Assembly: GCF_003477995.1 (NCBI RefSeq)
Contig: NZ_QUEM01000020.1
Coordinates: 1 to 64,000 of the forward strand
Source: Bacteroides sp. OF04-15BH
Lineage (GTDB): Bacteria > Bacteroidota > Bacteroidia > Bacteroidales > Bacteroidaceae
DNA: 64,000 nt
Reading direction: 5' to 3'
Part shown: positions 53,840 to 64,000 of the stretch, piece after piece
Layout: each line of letters starts with the position of its first letter
How positions within the stretch are numbered: the first letter of the stretch is position 1
The notes under the pieces: model-generated
What the model saw: the letters and a program-made list of their open reading frames with translations, nothing else
Databases searched by the model: none
What the model was told of the DNA's origin: nothing
Program-made: the position numbers and the translations under genes

Positions 53840-55257
53840 AATATATTTTACTTTTCATATCAATGGCGTTTGCTCTAAATGTATGGAGCCAAACTCCGAT
53901 TCAGGTGCAGACACAAACGAAAGAGTATAATTTATCGGATGCATATCGGATTACTTTTGAGGATGATGGATGCACACAGGTGGTTCACACTCGGTCTCAG
54001 GGGGAGATTCGGATTCCTATGGCTGATTTAAAGCAGATTCATTTCAATGATACTGCAATTAGTCTGGCAAATCAGATCATGGCTCTGGAGAATTGTGAAA
54101 TCATGAAAACTATTTTGTTTGATGATATCCCTGGTTTGCCTTCTGAGTTTTTTTGGAGATATCTTAATAGCCCAAATGTAAAGCTGGTGCTTATTCCAAA
54201 TGATGATGCATTTTTGAATATTCCTACAGCTCGTTTGCCTTTGACGTTAGCATCATATGATTTACTTTCTGTATCCTTGGATAAGAATAGTAATTTTCCA
54301 TTGCAGATGAAAAGATACGTGTTTGATCCGAGAACAGGAGAAAAAGGACGAGAAATGATTGGTTCCAGACCTAGTCAAACAGAGATTGCTGGAATTTTGC
54401 AAAGATTGATTGTCAATCAGTTCCTTGTCGGTTCGGATAGTCCGGCTTATACAGTGGCTGGTTCTTTTGTCAATATGGAAAATGACATTTATGAAGGGAC
54501 TTATCGGAAGTGGGCTTTACAGAATGGTTGGGCGAATCTCCCCAAGATTAATGTAATTCAGCAATTTGAAGGATCAGACGGTAAAGTATGCAAGGTTACC
54601 GATGCCTTTGTCTGTGAAACTTGTTTGACGACTTATGATGCCCTAAAAGAAATCGCTCCTGAGTTTTTAAAATTGATGGAAGTACCAACCCAGTTCTTAT
54701 TAGACTGTGGTTACATGGATGCAGCACATGTTGCCGATGTTACTTTCTTTAAAGATATGGAGCAATGGAATAAGTTCTGCTGGACAAGTTCCTGTGTCAG
54801 TTACACGATATTTGCTCCTACGGATGAGGCTATAGAGACCGCTATTAATAATAAGGAGGTTTTTACTTGGGATATGATTAAAGAGTACAAAAATTCTCTC
54901 CAAGGAAATGAAAATGCAGATGCGTTGTTGCGTGAGAAGATTTCTAAGACTCTTGCTTTTGTTAAAAGGCATATATGTTTTGGAAATGTATTGGTAGATA
55001 TTCCTAAAGGAAATACGATGAGAGTTATGTCCTGCAATATACTGTCAACAGGAGTTGCCCAGCAAGTTTCCATTACACGAGATGCTTCCTCTGATGGTTT
55101 TGCTGTTTCTAATGCGAAATCTGTACCTAATTCTATCCGTTGTGTGCGCGAACCGTGGAAGAAGAATACAAGTTATTTTAGAAATCCGTTCATAACTTTG
55201 GATATGGGGACAGGAGTTGTGATGCAAATTAATGAAGCAATTGCAAACGAATATTAA
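53836..55257 (+). CDS. Cassette 2 protein B: two-domain fasciclin-like secreted protein
   Basis: This 473-residue paralogue of the protein at 49726 has the same layout: signal peptide (MAFALNVWSQ), TPIQVQTQTKEYNLSDAYRI, the VADLKQIxF-type strand MADLKQIHFND, then two FAS1-like domains (VLIPNDDAFLNIP and YTIFAPTDEAIETA). The first 100 residues are far better conserved between copies than the first FAS1 domain. That suggests a shared N-terminal partner or export need and different ligands for the FAS1 parts. Confidence 0.82.
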   Translation: MKYILLFISMAFALNVWSQTPIQVQTQTKEYNLSDAYRITFEDDGCTQVVHTRSQGEIRIPMADLKQIHFNDTAISLANQIMALENCEIMKTILFDDIPGLPSEFFWRYLNSPNVKLVLIPNDDAFLNIPTARLPLTLASYDLLSVSLDKNSNFPLQMKRYVFDPRTGEKGREMIGSRPSQTEIAGILQRLIVNQFLVGSDSPAYTVAGSFVNMENDIYEGTYRKWALQNGWANLPKINVIQQFEGSDGKVCKVTDAFVCETCLTTYDALKEIAPEFLKLMEVPTQFLLDCGYMDAAHVADVTFFKDMEQWNKFCWTSSCVSYTIFAPTDEAIETAINNKEVFTWDMIKEYKNSLQGNENADALLREKISKTLAFVKRHICFGNVLVDIPKGNTMRVMSCNILSTGVAQQVSITRDASSDGFAVSNAKSVPNSIRCVREPWKKNTSYFRNPFITLDMGTGVVMQINEAIANEY

Positions 55258-55259
55258 AG

Positions 55260-56786
55260 ATGATAGTTATGAAGAATTTAAATATAAAAATAGGATGCCT
55301 GTTTCTGTTCCTAATCATAGGATTCCCTTGTCAGGGACAGGAAGAAAATAAATTTCCTCAGGGAAAAGACCTGTTATTGCCTGAGTTGATGGAACAAAAA
55401 TCAGAACTGACAGTTTTTACGAAATTACTGCAAGAAACAGGTTGGGACAAAGCTTTGATGCAAAGTAAAGACGAACATTATAAACCAATTCAGACACCAC
55501 CCTCAACCTCTCCTTTAGGGAGCAGTGAACTGAGTTTTATTCCACAGGAAAGACCGTTTGCTTTTACTGTATTTGCGGAGAGTGATCCTGTATTTTCTTC
55601 TTTGGGAATCTCAGATGCTGCAACGCTGACGGCCTATTTACAAGACCATTTAGCTGATAATATGACATATTCTAATTTGTTGTATGATGATCAATACACT
55701 AATGAGAATCATGTCGCCAATAGATTTGTTTCTTATCATTTGTTGCCACAAAAGTTAGGTCCAAACCAGCTGGTATATCACTATAATGAGTTGAATTTTG
55801 ATTTACAAGATTACATTAAAACAGGAATTGCCAAACCTACTGTTCCAGTATATGATTATTATGCAACAATGGGTACTCCTCAACGATTGCTTAAGATTTA
55901 TGAAAGCAAGGAGTCTGAGGGCGTACGTATAAATCGTTTTGTGTCTTTTGATCAACAGGAATATCAGGAAAAAGAGGTGATTTCGGAAGGATTATCCCTG
56001 TCTCAGGAACGCATGTATGCAGCGTCAAATGGTAATGTATATCTTTTGGATGATCTGCTTTTGTATGATGATCAAACGGTTTATAAGGGTTTTGCTCAAG
56101 AGAGAGTACGAGTTGATATTGCTTCTATCTCTCCGGAATTGATGAATCTTGGCTATCGTCGACTTTTGAGTACATCTCCTGCTCGAGCCTTTTATTTAGA
56201 ACCTAATTATCAAGACAAGATAAAGGTTTTTGCGGGTGATTTGTATTATTTGCCGGGATATAACAGTGGTTGGTCTGATTATCAGGGAGATGAGTTACTG
56301 TTGGTTTCAACGAATGGTGCTTTGGATATTTTGATAGAACTACCTCCAGTTAGCCTTGATGGTATTTATCAATTGCGGTTAGGACTTTCTGGAAATCCGT
56401 CTCGTTCAATCGTTCAGTATTATTGGGGGGATGAGGATATCATGCAGCCTGTTGGTTTGCCTATCGATGAGCGTACTTCTTATAATGAAGGATATGAGGC
56501 GTATGGACGGAATGATTCTTCTTTTGTGGATTTGGATCTTATTTTATCACAAGGAGGACACATGAGAGTACCTAATGTTTTTAAAAGTGCTTTTACGTCC
56601 AATATTAGAGATTACTCTCCATTAGGTCGTCGCATTGTGGGCAGTTTTGATATGAAAGCTGATAAAAAGTATTATTTCAGAATAAAGTCTGTTGGAACTT
56701 CCAATGGTCAGCTTTTCCTGGATTATCTGGAGCTGGTTCCTGCAACAGTATTTCAGAATCCTGAAAAAGCGGAGGACATTTGGTGA
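55260..56786 (+). CDS. Cassette 2 protein C: fasciclin/DUF5108-like secreted protein
   Basis: This 508-residue paralogue of the protein at 51168 has a signal peptide (GCLFLFLIIGFPCQGQ). The FAS1-like half includes TVFTKLLQETGWDKAL, FAFTVFAESDPVFSSLGISD and VANRFVSYHLLPQ. The C-terminal beta domain has GWSDYQGDELLLVST and ends LDYLELVPATVFQNPEKAEDIW. An ATG at 55269 is an alternative start that fits the signal peptide equally well. The stop is exactly 4,110 bp from the stop of its paralogue, the same offset as for A. A terminator follows. Confidence 0.8.
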   Translation: MIVMKNLNIKIGCLFLFLIIGFPCQGQEENKFPQGKDLLLPELMEQKSELTVFTKLLQETGWDKALMQSKDEHYKPIQTPPSTSPLGSSELSFIPQERPFAFTVFAESDPVFSSLGISDAATLTAYLQDHLADNMTYSNLLYDDQYTNENHVANRFVSYHLLPQKLGPNQLVYHYNELNFDLQDYIKTGIAKPTVPVYDYYATMGTPQRLLKIYESKESEGVRINRFVSFDQQEYQEKEVISEGLSLSQERMYAASNGNVYLLDDLLLYDDQTVYKGFAQERVRVDIASISPELMNLGYRRLLSTSPARAFYLEPNYQDKIKVFAGDLYYLPGYNSGWSDYQGDELLLVSTNGALDILIELPPVSLDGIYQLRLGLSGNPSRSIVQYYWGDEDIMQPVGLPIDERTSYNEGYEAYGRNDSSFVDLDLILSQGGHMRVPNVFKSAFTSNIRDYSPLGRRIVGSFDMKADKKYYFRIKSVGTSNGQLFLDYLELVPATVFQNPEKAEDIW

Positions 56787-56830
56787 TTCCTTCTTGATTT
56801 AAGCTGAAAGAATATAGGTCAGAATATGAT

Positions 56831-56875
56831 AAAAGCCTCATGAGCATAGTTTTATGTTCTCATGAGGCTTTTGTT
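56831..56875. terminator. Terminator between cassette 2 and the thi operon
   Basis: AAAAGCCTCATGAG and CTCATGAGGCTTTT form a 14-bp perfect stem, with T's on the plus strand and A's upstream. It may serve both converging transcripts. Confidence 0.85.
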
Positions 56876-56889
56876 TGCTTATCGGTGAT

Positions 56890-57663
56890 TTATTTCTTCA
56901 GCTTTTCGATAATCATTTCGGCCACCTTCTTACCGCTCATCAGCATACCGCCGAAGATTGGTCCCATACGTGGAGTCCCGGAAACGGCTGAGGCTGCCAT
57001 ACCGCAGACATACAGTCCCGGGTAGATTTCTTTGGTGCCCTTCACCACTTCGTCCTCACCGGCAACAACGTCCAGTGAGCGCTCACCGATTACACCACCG
57101 GTTTCGGTGTTCAGCTTGATGCCGTTCTTGCGGGCCACGGTGCAGCACATTTCGCTGTCGTGTCCGGTACCGTCGATTACGCATTTTGCCAGAATGTTCA
57201 GCGGGTCAACGTGCAGACCTTCGCGCAAAACCGGAGTCCAGTTTACAACCACACCGCTCACCACATCATTCTTGAAGATGACATCTTCTACCGAGTAGCA
57301 GTTGAAGATGGTGGCTCCAGCGTGTACGGCCTTGTAGAGCAGGGCGGCAGTACTCTCAACAGAGTCCATCACATACAGACCGTCCTCAAACGGAGCGTAG
57401 TTGATGTCAAAGTCGCGCACGATATCCATGGCTTCTTCCTGCACCACAATCTGGTTGAACATCATGGCACCGCCCCACATACCTCCACCCGGAGACAGCT
57501 TGCGGTCAAACTGAGCCACCTTCAAACCGGCCTTGGCCAAGTAGTAAGCGGCTACGATGCCTGAAGGGCCGCCACCCACGATGGCTACGTCCAGATTCAG
57601 ATTCTTCTGCATTTTCTCAAAGTAGGTGCTGATAATGCCCTGTGATACTTTCGTTTCGATCAT
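56890..57663 (-). CDS. thi4: Thi4-type thiazole synthase, sulfide-dependent form
   Basis: It makes the ADP-thiazole precursor of thiamine from NAD, glycine and a sulfur source. The 257-residue protein has the dinucleotide fold VAIVGGGPSGIVAAYYLAKAG (at 27-47), PGGGMWGGAMMFN, and RMGPIFGGMLMSG near the end. Yeast Thi4 uses a Cys as a one-time sulfur donor in CCMDPN; here the aligned segment is LHVDPLN with H151, as in archaeal enzymes that use free sulfide catalytically. It is last in the riboswitch-controlled operon, 24 bp after thiC, and takes the place of the usual thiSGHF set. Confidence 0.9.
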   Translation of the reverse strand: MIETKVSQGIISTYFEKMQKNLNLDVAIVGGGPSGIVAAYYLAKAGLKVAQFDRKLSPGGGMWGGAMMFNQIVVQEEAMDIVRDFDINYAPFEDGLYVMDSVESTAALLYKAVHAGATIFNCYSVEDVIFKNDVVSGVVVNWTPVLREGLHVDPLNILAKCVIDGTGHDSEMCCTVARKNGIKLNTETGGVIGERSLDVVAGEDEVVKGTKEIYPGLYVCGMAASAVSGTPRMGPIFGGMLMSGKKVAEMIIEKLKK

Positions 57664-57687
57664 TTTGCTTTTATTTTTAGTTGGTTA

Positions 57688-60095
<2,408 letters not shown>

Positions 60096-60242
60096 AACTA
60101 TATGTTTACGGGTTATACAATTCGTACCGACGAATTCATGTCAAGGGGAGCGCGCCATGCCGATGTCCGGACAGAATGAATCTGCACCTCCGGAGCCCGA
60201 AAAACCATGCCGATAAAGAAAAGGATTGGTTTGTCAAAAAAC

Positions 60243-60317
60243 AATTCCTACGTCGGTATAATCCGCTTCAGGTTCATAGGGTATAATCTCAGCCCGCCAA
60301 GCAAACGGGCACCCCTT
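60243..60317 (-). ncRNA. TPP (thiamine pyrophosphate) riboswitch, THI element
   Basis: On the minus strand the consensus blocks come in order: GGGGTGCCC, GGGCTGAGATTATACCC, TGAACCTGAAGCGGAT, TATACCGACGTAGGAA. These are the pyrimidine- and pyrophosphate-sensing arms of the THI box. It lies about 150 nt upstream of thiE. The following leader has several GC-rich hairpins that could sequester the thiE start, but I cannot see a clear U-tailed terminator. Confidence 0.95.
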
Positions 60318-60334
60318 TGTTTCTTCGTCAGCCA

Positions 60335-60364
60335 CAAAGTTAGGAAAAAAAAGTGAGAAACAAA
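60335..60364 (-). promoter_or_regulatory. Promoter of the thi operon
   Basis: On the minus strand TTTG (60364-60361), 18 nt, TAACTTTG (60342-60335), just upstream of the riboswitch. The -33 box lies within the terminator of the upstream gene. Confidence 0.7.
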
Positions 60365-60391
60365 GAAAATCTGTTCTTTTCTTTGTTTCTC
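60355..60391 (-). terminator. Terminator of the DUF4251 lipoprotein gene
   Basis: GAGAAACAAAGAAAA and TTTTCTTTGTTTCTC form a 15-bp perfect stem, followed on the minus strand by ACTTTTTTTT. Confidence 0.85.
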
Positions 60392-60405
60392 ACCCGCGGA
60401 GGAGA

Positions 60406-60906
60406 TTACTCCTCCAATTCGCCGTGATAGGAGATGGACTGCCGGCGCATGGCCTGCACTCTGATGTCGGACAATCCATTGTTCCACAACGTAACATAAT
60501 AGGTATAAGTATCTCCGTTGTTGCGTGCGTCGAAGGAAATCACGGTTTTCTCTTTCCGTTCGGGAGTGATTTTCAGATTCATGACCGGTCCTTCGAACAC
60601 CAGCCCCTTGTCGTTGGGCATCTGGGGAGTATAGGCTTCGCCAAAGTAAGGCAGATCCGAGAACACGGAATCATTGCGCAACTCCAGAGAGTAATAAGTG
60701 GTGAGCGAACGGGCGCGGCGGTTTTGCGGATACATCTGTGTGACGTGGACCTTGAAGGCTTTTTCCTGCAAAGCCTTTTTGACGATTTGCGCCGTGTCGC
60801 CGTTTCCGGTCATGTTTTGTCCTGTTGTGCTGCGTGCGCATCCCGGAATTATGGTCAGTGTGCATCCGCCGAGCAGGGTCAGGATGCAAAGGTTTTTCAG
60901 TTTCAT
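60406..60906 (-). CDS. DUF4251-type lipoprotein
   Basis: The 166-residue protein starts at 60906, where a lipoprotein signal begins (MKLKNLCILTLLGGCTLTII, lipobox IPGC). An upstream in-frame ATG at 60999 lies outside the signal. The mature part matches the DUF4251 pattern of small Bacteroidetes proteins: KVHVTQMYPQNRRARSLTTY, YFSDLPYFGEAY-like LPYFGEAYTPQMPNDKGLVF and the C-terminal YYVTLWNNGLSDIRVQAMRR. Function unknown. Probably an outer-membrane or periplasmic lipoprotein, transcribed alone. Confidence 0.82.
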   Translation of the reverse strand: MKLKNLCILTLLGGCTLTIIPGCARSTTGQNMTGNGDTAQIVKKALQEKAFKVHVTQMYPQNRRARSLTTYYSLELRNDSVFSDLPYFGEAYTPQMPNDKGLVFEGPVMNLKITPERKEKTVISFDARNNGDTYTYYVTLWNNGLSDIRVQAMRRQSISYHGELEE

Positions 60907-61128
60907 AGTGGTTTGTTTTTCTTTGATTTTGGTTTGTTTTGCGGTAAATATACGGATAAAAAGATAAAAACCACCGTTTTGATAGGAAGAATAAACCAAA
61001 AATAAAGAATATTAAGCGCAGGTCATGTTTCCTTACAAAAATGAAACAACCGCAGCAAAATGCGGTTACCGTTTTTCGGTGGCCGTTTTCTCTGGAAACC
61101 GGAAAACGGGTGAGGGGATAAAAAGGGG

Positions 61129-61158
61129 AAAGGCCTTACCCGAGGGTAAGACCTTTCT
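61129..61158 (-). terminator. Terminator of rpsP
   Basis: AAAGGTCTTACCC-TC-GGGTAAGGCCTTT (one mismatch) on the minus strand, followed by CCCCTTTTT. Confidence 0.65.
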
Positions 61159-61197
61159 AAAATGTTTGTTTGAAAGAAGCGAAAGAAATTAAAATGT

Positions 61198-61734
61198 TTA
61201 TGCTTCAGCAGGAGTTTCAGTTTCTTCTGCAGTAGCCTCGGCAGCAGCCTCTGTCTCAGCCTGAGCAGCAGCGGCAGCAGCTTTCTTTTCAGCTACTTTC
61301 TTAGCGATCTCTTCATTAATTTTCTTCTCAGCGTCCAGACGAGCAGCAGCAGCAGCCTTAGCGTCAGCAGCCTTCTTTGCTTCGAAAGCCTCGATACCCT
61401 TCTGCTTGTCGCTCTTCCAAGCCTCGAATTTAGCCTGAGCGGTAGCCTCATCAAAAGCACCCTTCTTTACACCACCACGCAGGTGTTTCATCAAGTACAC
61501 ACCTTCGTTAGAAAGAATGTTGCGAACAGTATCAGTTGGCTGTGCGCCAGCTTCTACCCAATAAAGAGCGCGATCGAATTTCAAATCTACAGTGGCCGGA
61601 TTGGTATTCGGGTTGTAAGTACCAATTTTCTCTGTAAACTTACCATCACGTGGTGCTCTTACGTCAGCGATAACGATGCTATAGAATGCATAGCTCTTAC
61701 GTCCTCTACGCTGTAATCTGATTTTAGTTGCCAT
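61198..61734 (-). CDS. rpsP: 30S ribosomal protein S16 with long C-terminal tail
   Basis: This is a small-subunit ribosomal protein. The first 80 residues are the S16 fold ([46 protein letters not shown]). The family is usually 80-95 residues. Here a tail of about 90 residues follows, very rich in Ala, Glu and Lys ([20 protein letters not shown]), as is common in Bacteroidetes. The tail is likely helical at first and acidic and disordered at the end. The role of the tail is unknown. Confidence 0.95.
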   Translation of the reverse strand: MATKIRLQRRGRKSYAFYSIVIADVRAPRDGKFTEKIGTYNPNTNPATVDLKFDRALYWVEAGAQPTDTVRNILSNEGVYLMKHLRGGVKKGAFDEATAQAKFEAWKSDKQKGIEAFEAKKAADAKAAAAARLDAEKKINEEIAKKVAEKKAAAAAAQAETEAAAEATAEETETPAEA

Positions 61735-61791
61735 AAATAATTTTTAATTGTTTATAGGTTTGAAATATGCCATTAACTCGTAATAGCGGCG

Positions 61792-61799
61792 CAAAGTTA
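61792..61799 (-). promoter_or_regulatory. -7 box upstream of rpsP
   Basis: TAACTTTG on the minus strand, 57 nt before the ATG. The rest of the 360-bp gap to the next gene shows nothing else on this strand. Confidence 0.55.
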
Positions 61800-62056
61800 T
61801 AACAAAACTTTGATTTGCCCAAGGTTTGAAGCCTGTTTTTTTTAAATGTAGATTTTTTAACGGTATTTTTCCTTTGTGAGAGCCTTTTTGCGTCCTTTCC
61901 GCCTGTCTGCATGGGATTTGGCGATACGGCTTTCCGGCCGCCTCATACTGTTTCTGAATTCTCTAAAAGATCTCTTTCCATGTTAATTTCTTGTTTCGTT
62001 TAAAACTTGTTTTGATAAAAAAAGTTATATATTATATTTTGGAATTCGTTTTTTAT

Positions 62057-62064
62057 TATATTTG
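62057..62064 (+). promoter_or_regulatory. -7 box upstream of the transglutaminase/LRR gene
   Basis: TATATTTG, 29 nt before the ATG. A TTTG lies 15 nt upstream, shorter than the usual spacing. Confidence 0.45.
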
Positions 62065-62093
62065 GCAATATTGTTTTAAACTTTTGAATTATT

Positions 62094-63332
62094 ATGATGA
62101 GAAAATTACCTATTTTTTGTGCTCTTTTGTGTGCGGGCGTTTTCGTTTCTTGCAGCACAGAGATGGATGACTTGCAGCTGTCTGCTCCTACAGAAAAGGT
62201 AGAAAGCGGAAATTCTGATGCCGGTCAGTTCTTTCCGGTAGAGGACGGTGCAGTGGCTCTTGAAGGTACCTATCACGAAAAAGCCATGAAACTTCTTAAA
62301 GCCGGCAATCCGGAGCAGGGGCTTTCTTTGTACGATACGCAGATCACCACAGAGCAGTATCAGGAAATCAAGGATTATGTGGATAAGATTGTGGCTGGAA
62401 TGACATCTCAGAAAGCCATTCACGACTGTCTTTTGACTTGGGTGTTTAACAGCATTGAGTATACGGAGTCGGACAACGATCCTTATCCCGTATTCAAGAA
62501 CCGAAAAGGAATCTGTCAGGGTAAGGCCAATCTGCTCAAAGTGATGCTTCTTTCCCAGAATATTCCAGCTGTCAGTGCCAACGGATTTACCTGGGGACAG
62601 GGACATGCGTGGCTGTATGTTTGTCTTGATGGAAAATGGTATTTGAGTGATCCGACCAACAATTTCATGCTCGATGCGGATGATGCGAATGCCTGCAAGG
62701 ACTTTAATCCGTATTTCCTGGAGTGGACCGTTTTTGAGGATGACAAGTCTCTCGTGGAGTATAGTGGCGGTGAATTGACTCTGGTAAAAATCAAGTCCGG
62801 CGACACGAAGTATACAGTTCCTTACAGCGCCAAGGGTTTTATACTGACGGCTTTCAATCCTGAGTCTGCGTTTCCGGAAGAGATTAAGGAAGTGTATATC
62901 GGAAAGAACATTGCATCCATTGGCTATCAGGGAGTGATTGGTCTGAAAGTGCACGGCAAATCGGTAGAGCAGGTGCATGTGGATCCGGCCAATCCCTATC
63001 TGGAGGAATATGAGGATGTGATTTATCTGAGAGAAGGCGACACCACCACTCCTTATTTCATTCCTAATATGCTCAAACGAATTGTGCTTAAGCCTAATAA
63101 GGTTTATGGCAAGGAAGTCGTTTCGGGACATGACTATGTGGAAGAGATTGTATTCCCCGAAGGTGTAGAGGTTATTTCCGATTATGCTGTTGAGAGCTGC
63201 CCAAGGCTGAAACGGATTTATATTCCTGAAAACGTTGTTCTTGGAAAACGTGCCTTCTACAATGTGCCTCAGGATTGTGAAGTGATCCGCGAGAAGACCG
63301 AAACCGGTATTCCGACTATTACCGTTGATTAA
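62094..63332 (+). CDS. Transglutaminase-like lipoprotein with BspA-type LRR tail
   Basis: The 412-residue protein has a lipoprotein signal (LLCAGVFVSCS, acyl Cys 20). A transglutaminase-like papain-fold domain covers about 85-200, with Cys141 (GICQGKANLLK), His171 (GQGHAWLYV) and Asp186 (SDPTN) as the triad. After a linker, about 240-405 shows short BspA/LRR_5-like strands (EVYIGKNIASIGYQGVIGL, RIVLKPNK, EIVFPEGVEVISDYAVESC, RIYIPENVVLGKRAFYNVP). It is probably a surface-exposed or periplasmic protease or cross-linker with a binding tail. ATG 62097 is an alternative start. Confidence 0.85.
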   Translation: MMRKLPIFCALLCAGVFVSCSTEMDDLQLSAPTEKVESGNSDAGQFFPVEDGAVALEGTYHEKAMKLLKAGNPEQGLSLYDTQITTEQYQEIKDYVDKIVAGMTSQKAIHDCLLTWVFNSIEYTESDNDPYPVFKNRKGICQGKANLLKVMLLSQNIPAVSANGFTWGQGHAWLYVCLDGKWYLSDPTNNFMLDADDANACKDFNPYFLEWTVFEDDKSLVEYSGGELTLVKIKSGDTKYTVPYSAKGFILTAFNPESAFPEEIKEVYIGKNIASIGYQGVIGLKVHGKSVEQVHVDPANPYLEEYEDVIYLREGDTTTPYFIPNMLKRIVLKPNKVYGKEVVSGHDYVEEIVFPEGVEVISDYAVESCPRLKRIYIPENVVLGKRAFYNVPQDCEVIREKTETGIPTITVD

Positions 63333-63378
63333 ATCCGGGAACAGTTTTCCGTTTGCGGAAAGGTTCTTTTGAAATAAG

Positions 63379-63434
63379 AAAGCCCTTCCGGCAATTCCAT
63401 TCACTCGGGATGGAGCGCGCCGGAAGGGCTTTTT
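63379..63434. terminator. Terminator between convergent genes
   Basis: AAAGCCCTTCCGGC and GCCGGAAGGGCTTT pair, with T's following on the plus strand and A's upstream. Confidence 0.8.
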
Positions 63435-63469
63435 GTATGGTCATTTCCCGCAAGGGGAGGGGTGTATGT

Positions 63470-64000
63470 TTATTTCTTCACCATCAGACAGCTCTTGATG
63501 ATGTAGTAGATGAGCACCACATAAACCACGAGCGACAGCACTTCGCTCCACGGATTGGCCCACCAGTCGCCAAACTCGAAGGAGATGCCGCCGAATTTCA
63601 TGGCTGCGCTCACCACACCCATCAGCGCACCGCCGGCAATGAATCCCGAAGCGATCAGGGTGCCGCGTTCGTTGCGCAGTTCATTCAGGGCTGTGTCCTT
63701 GCTGCGGCTGTTTACGTACCAGTTGATGATACCGCCCACCAGCAACGGCAAGTTCAGTTCCAGCGGGATGAACATACCCAAGGCGAATGCCAGTGCCGAT
63801 ACGTTGCACAGCGTGAGCACGATGGCGATTACGGCACCGATGCCATAGAGCAACCAAGGCGCTCCGGCACCGCTCATCAGCGGTTCGATCACAGCCGCCA
63901 TGGCGTTGGCTTGCGGGGCAGCCAGCTGTCCGCTGGTGAATCCGTATGTCTTGTTCAGAATCATGATGACAGCGGCTACGGTAGCGGCGGATACCAGGGT
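63470..64000 (-). CDS. OPT-family transporter, C-terminal part (gene runs off the window)
   Basis: The frame is open from the window edge (TLVSAATVAAVIMILNKTYG) to the stop at 63470. The 176 visible residues hold four or five hydrophobic helices and the segments SGQLAAPQANAMAAVIEPLM, ALAFALGMFIPLELNLPLLVG and ERGTLIASGFIAGGALMGVV. These match the C-terminal end of oligopeptide transporter (OPT) family proteins. It is truncated only by the window, with no sign of decay. The substrate is likely peptides or metal chelates, not resolvable here. Confidence 0.85.
   Translation of the reverse strand, partial: TLVSAATVAAVIMILNKTYGFTSGQLAAPQANAMAAVIEPLMSGAGAPWLLYGIGAVIAIVLTLCNVSALAFALGMFIPLELNLPLLVGGIINWYVNSRSKDTALNELRNERGTLIASGFIAGGALMGVVSAAMKFGGISFEFGDWWANPWSEVLSLVVYVVLIYYIIKSCLMVKK

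Noticed and set aside
49259..56786. Fasciclin cassettes considered as a polysaccharide utilisation locus
   Set aside because: No SusC, SusD, glycoside hydrolase or sensor gene is adjacent in the window.

Overview
The window looks like chromosome from a member of the order Bacteroidales (Bacteroidetes), perhaps Bacteroidaceae or Prevotellaceae. Many genes are preceded by the Bacteroides-type -7 box TAnnTTTG and few have a clear Shine-Dalgarno. The gene families fit too: DUF5686, DUF4251, DUF4369-TlpA, GT3 glycogen synthase, S16 with a long tail, and an inositol-sphingolipid operon. Two M6 proteases end in domains like type IX secretion (T9SS) sorting signals. No rRNA, tRNA, IS element, prophage or CRISPR array was seen. 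This is mostly housekeeping and metabolic chromosome.

Layout. 1-5.7 kb: a tripartite RND efflux operon (adaptor, pump, TolC), then a flavodoxin/ferredoxin protein. 6.7-13.2 kb (minus): an inositol-lipid operon of DUF5686, myo-inositol-phosphate synthase, PgpA-like phosphatase, GtrA, CDP-alcohol phosphatidyltransferase and an Aur1-like PAP2 enzyme. The inositol-phosphate synthase carries an in-frame TAA at codon 54. 13.5-15.2 kb: an AspT/YidE-like transporter. 15.3-22.1 kb (minus): a complete trpBEGDCFA operon. It is preceded by a 19-residue leader peptide with three consecutive Trp codons and an intrinsic terminator, which is a classic attenuator layout. 22.1-24.3 kb (minus): nuclease, free-standing B3/B4-domain protein and a secreted protein. 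24.5-28.2 kb: two tandem M6 metalloproteases. 28.4-36.7 kb: gdhA, a TPR protein, ilvA-ridA, small secreted proteins, a zinc peptidase and a Na/Ca antiporter. 37-41.2 kb: glycogen synthase and glucan phosphorylase. 41.8-49 kb: a DMT transporter, a thioredoxin-like lipoprotein, prs, a ThiE/TenI-like protein and a tricorn-like S41 protease.

49.2-56.8 kb is the most unusual part. An AT-rich three-gene cassette occurs twice in tandem, each copy 3,418 bp from first start to last stop. Its genes are a small secreted protein with a sorting-domain-like C-terminus (A), a two-domain fasciclin-like protein (B), and a fasciclin/DUF5108-like protein (C). The copies have diverged, and no SusC/SusD pair is next to them.

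56.9-60.4 kb (minus) is a TPP-riboswitch-controlled thiE-thiC-thi4 operon. It makes the thiazole with a Thi4 that has His where yeast has the suicidal Cys. The window ends with a DUF4251 lipoprotein, rpsP, a transglutaminase/LRR lipoprotein and the 3' part of an OPT-family transporter.
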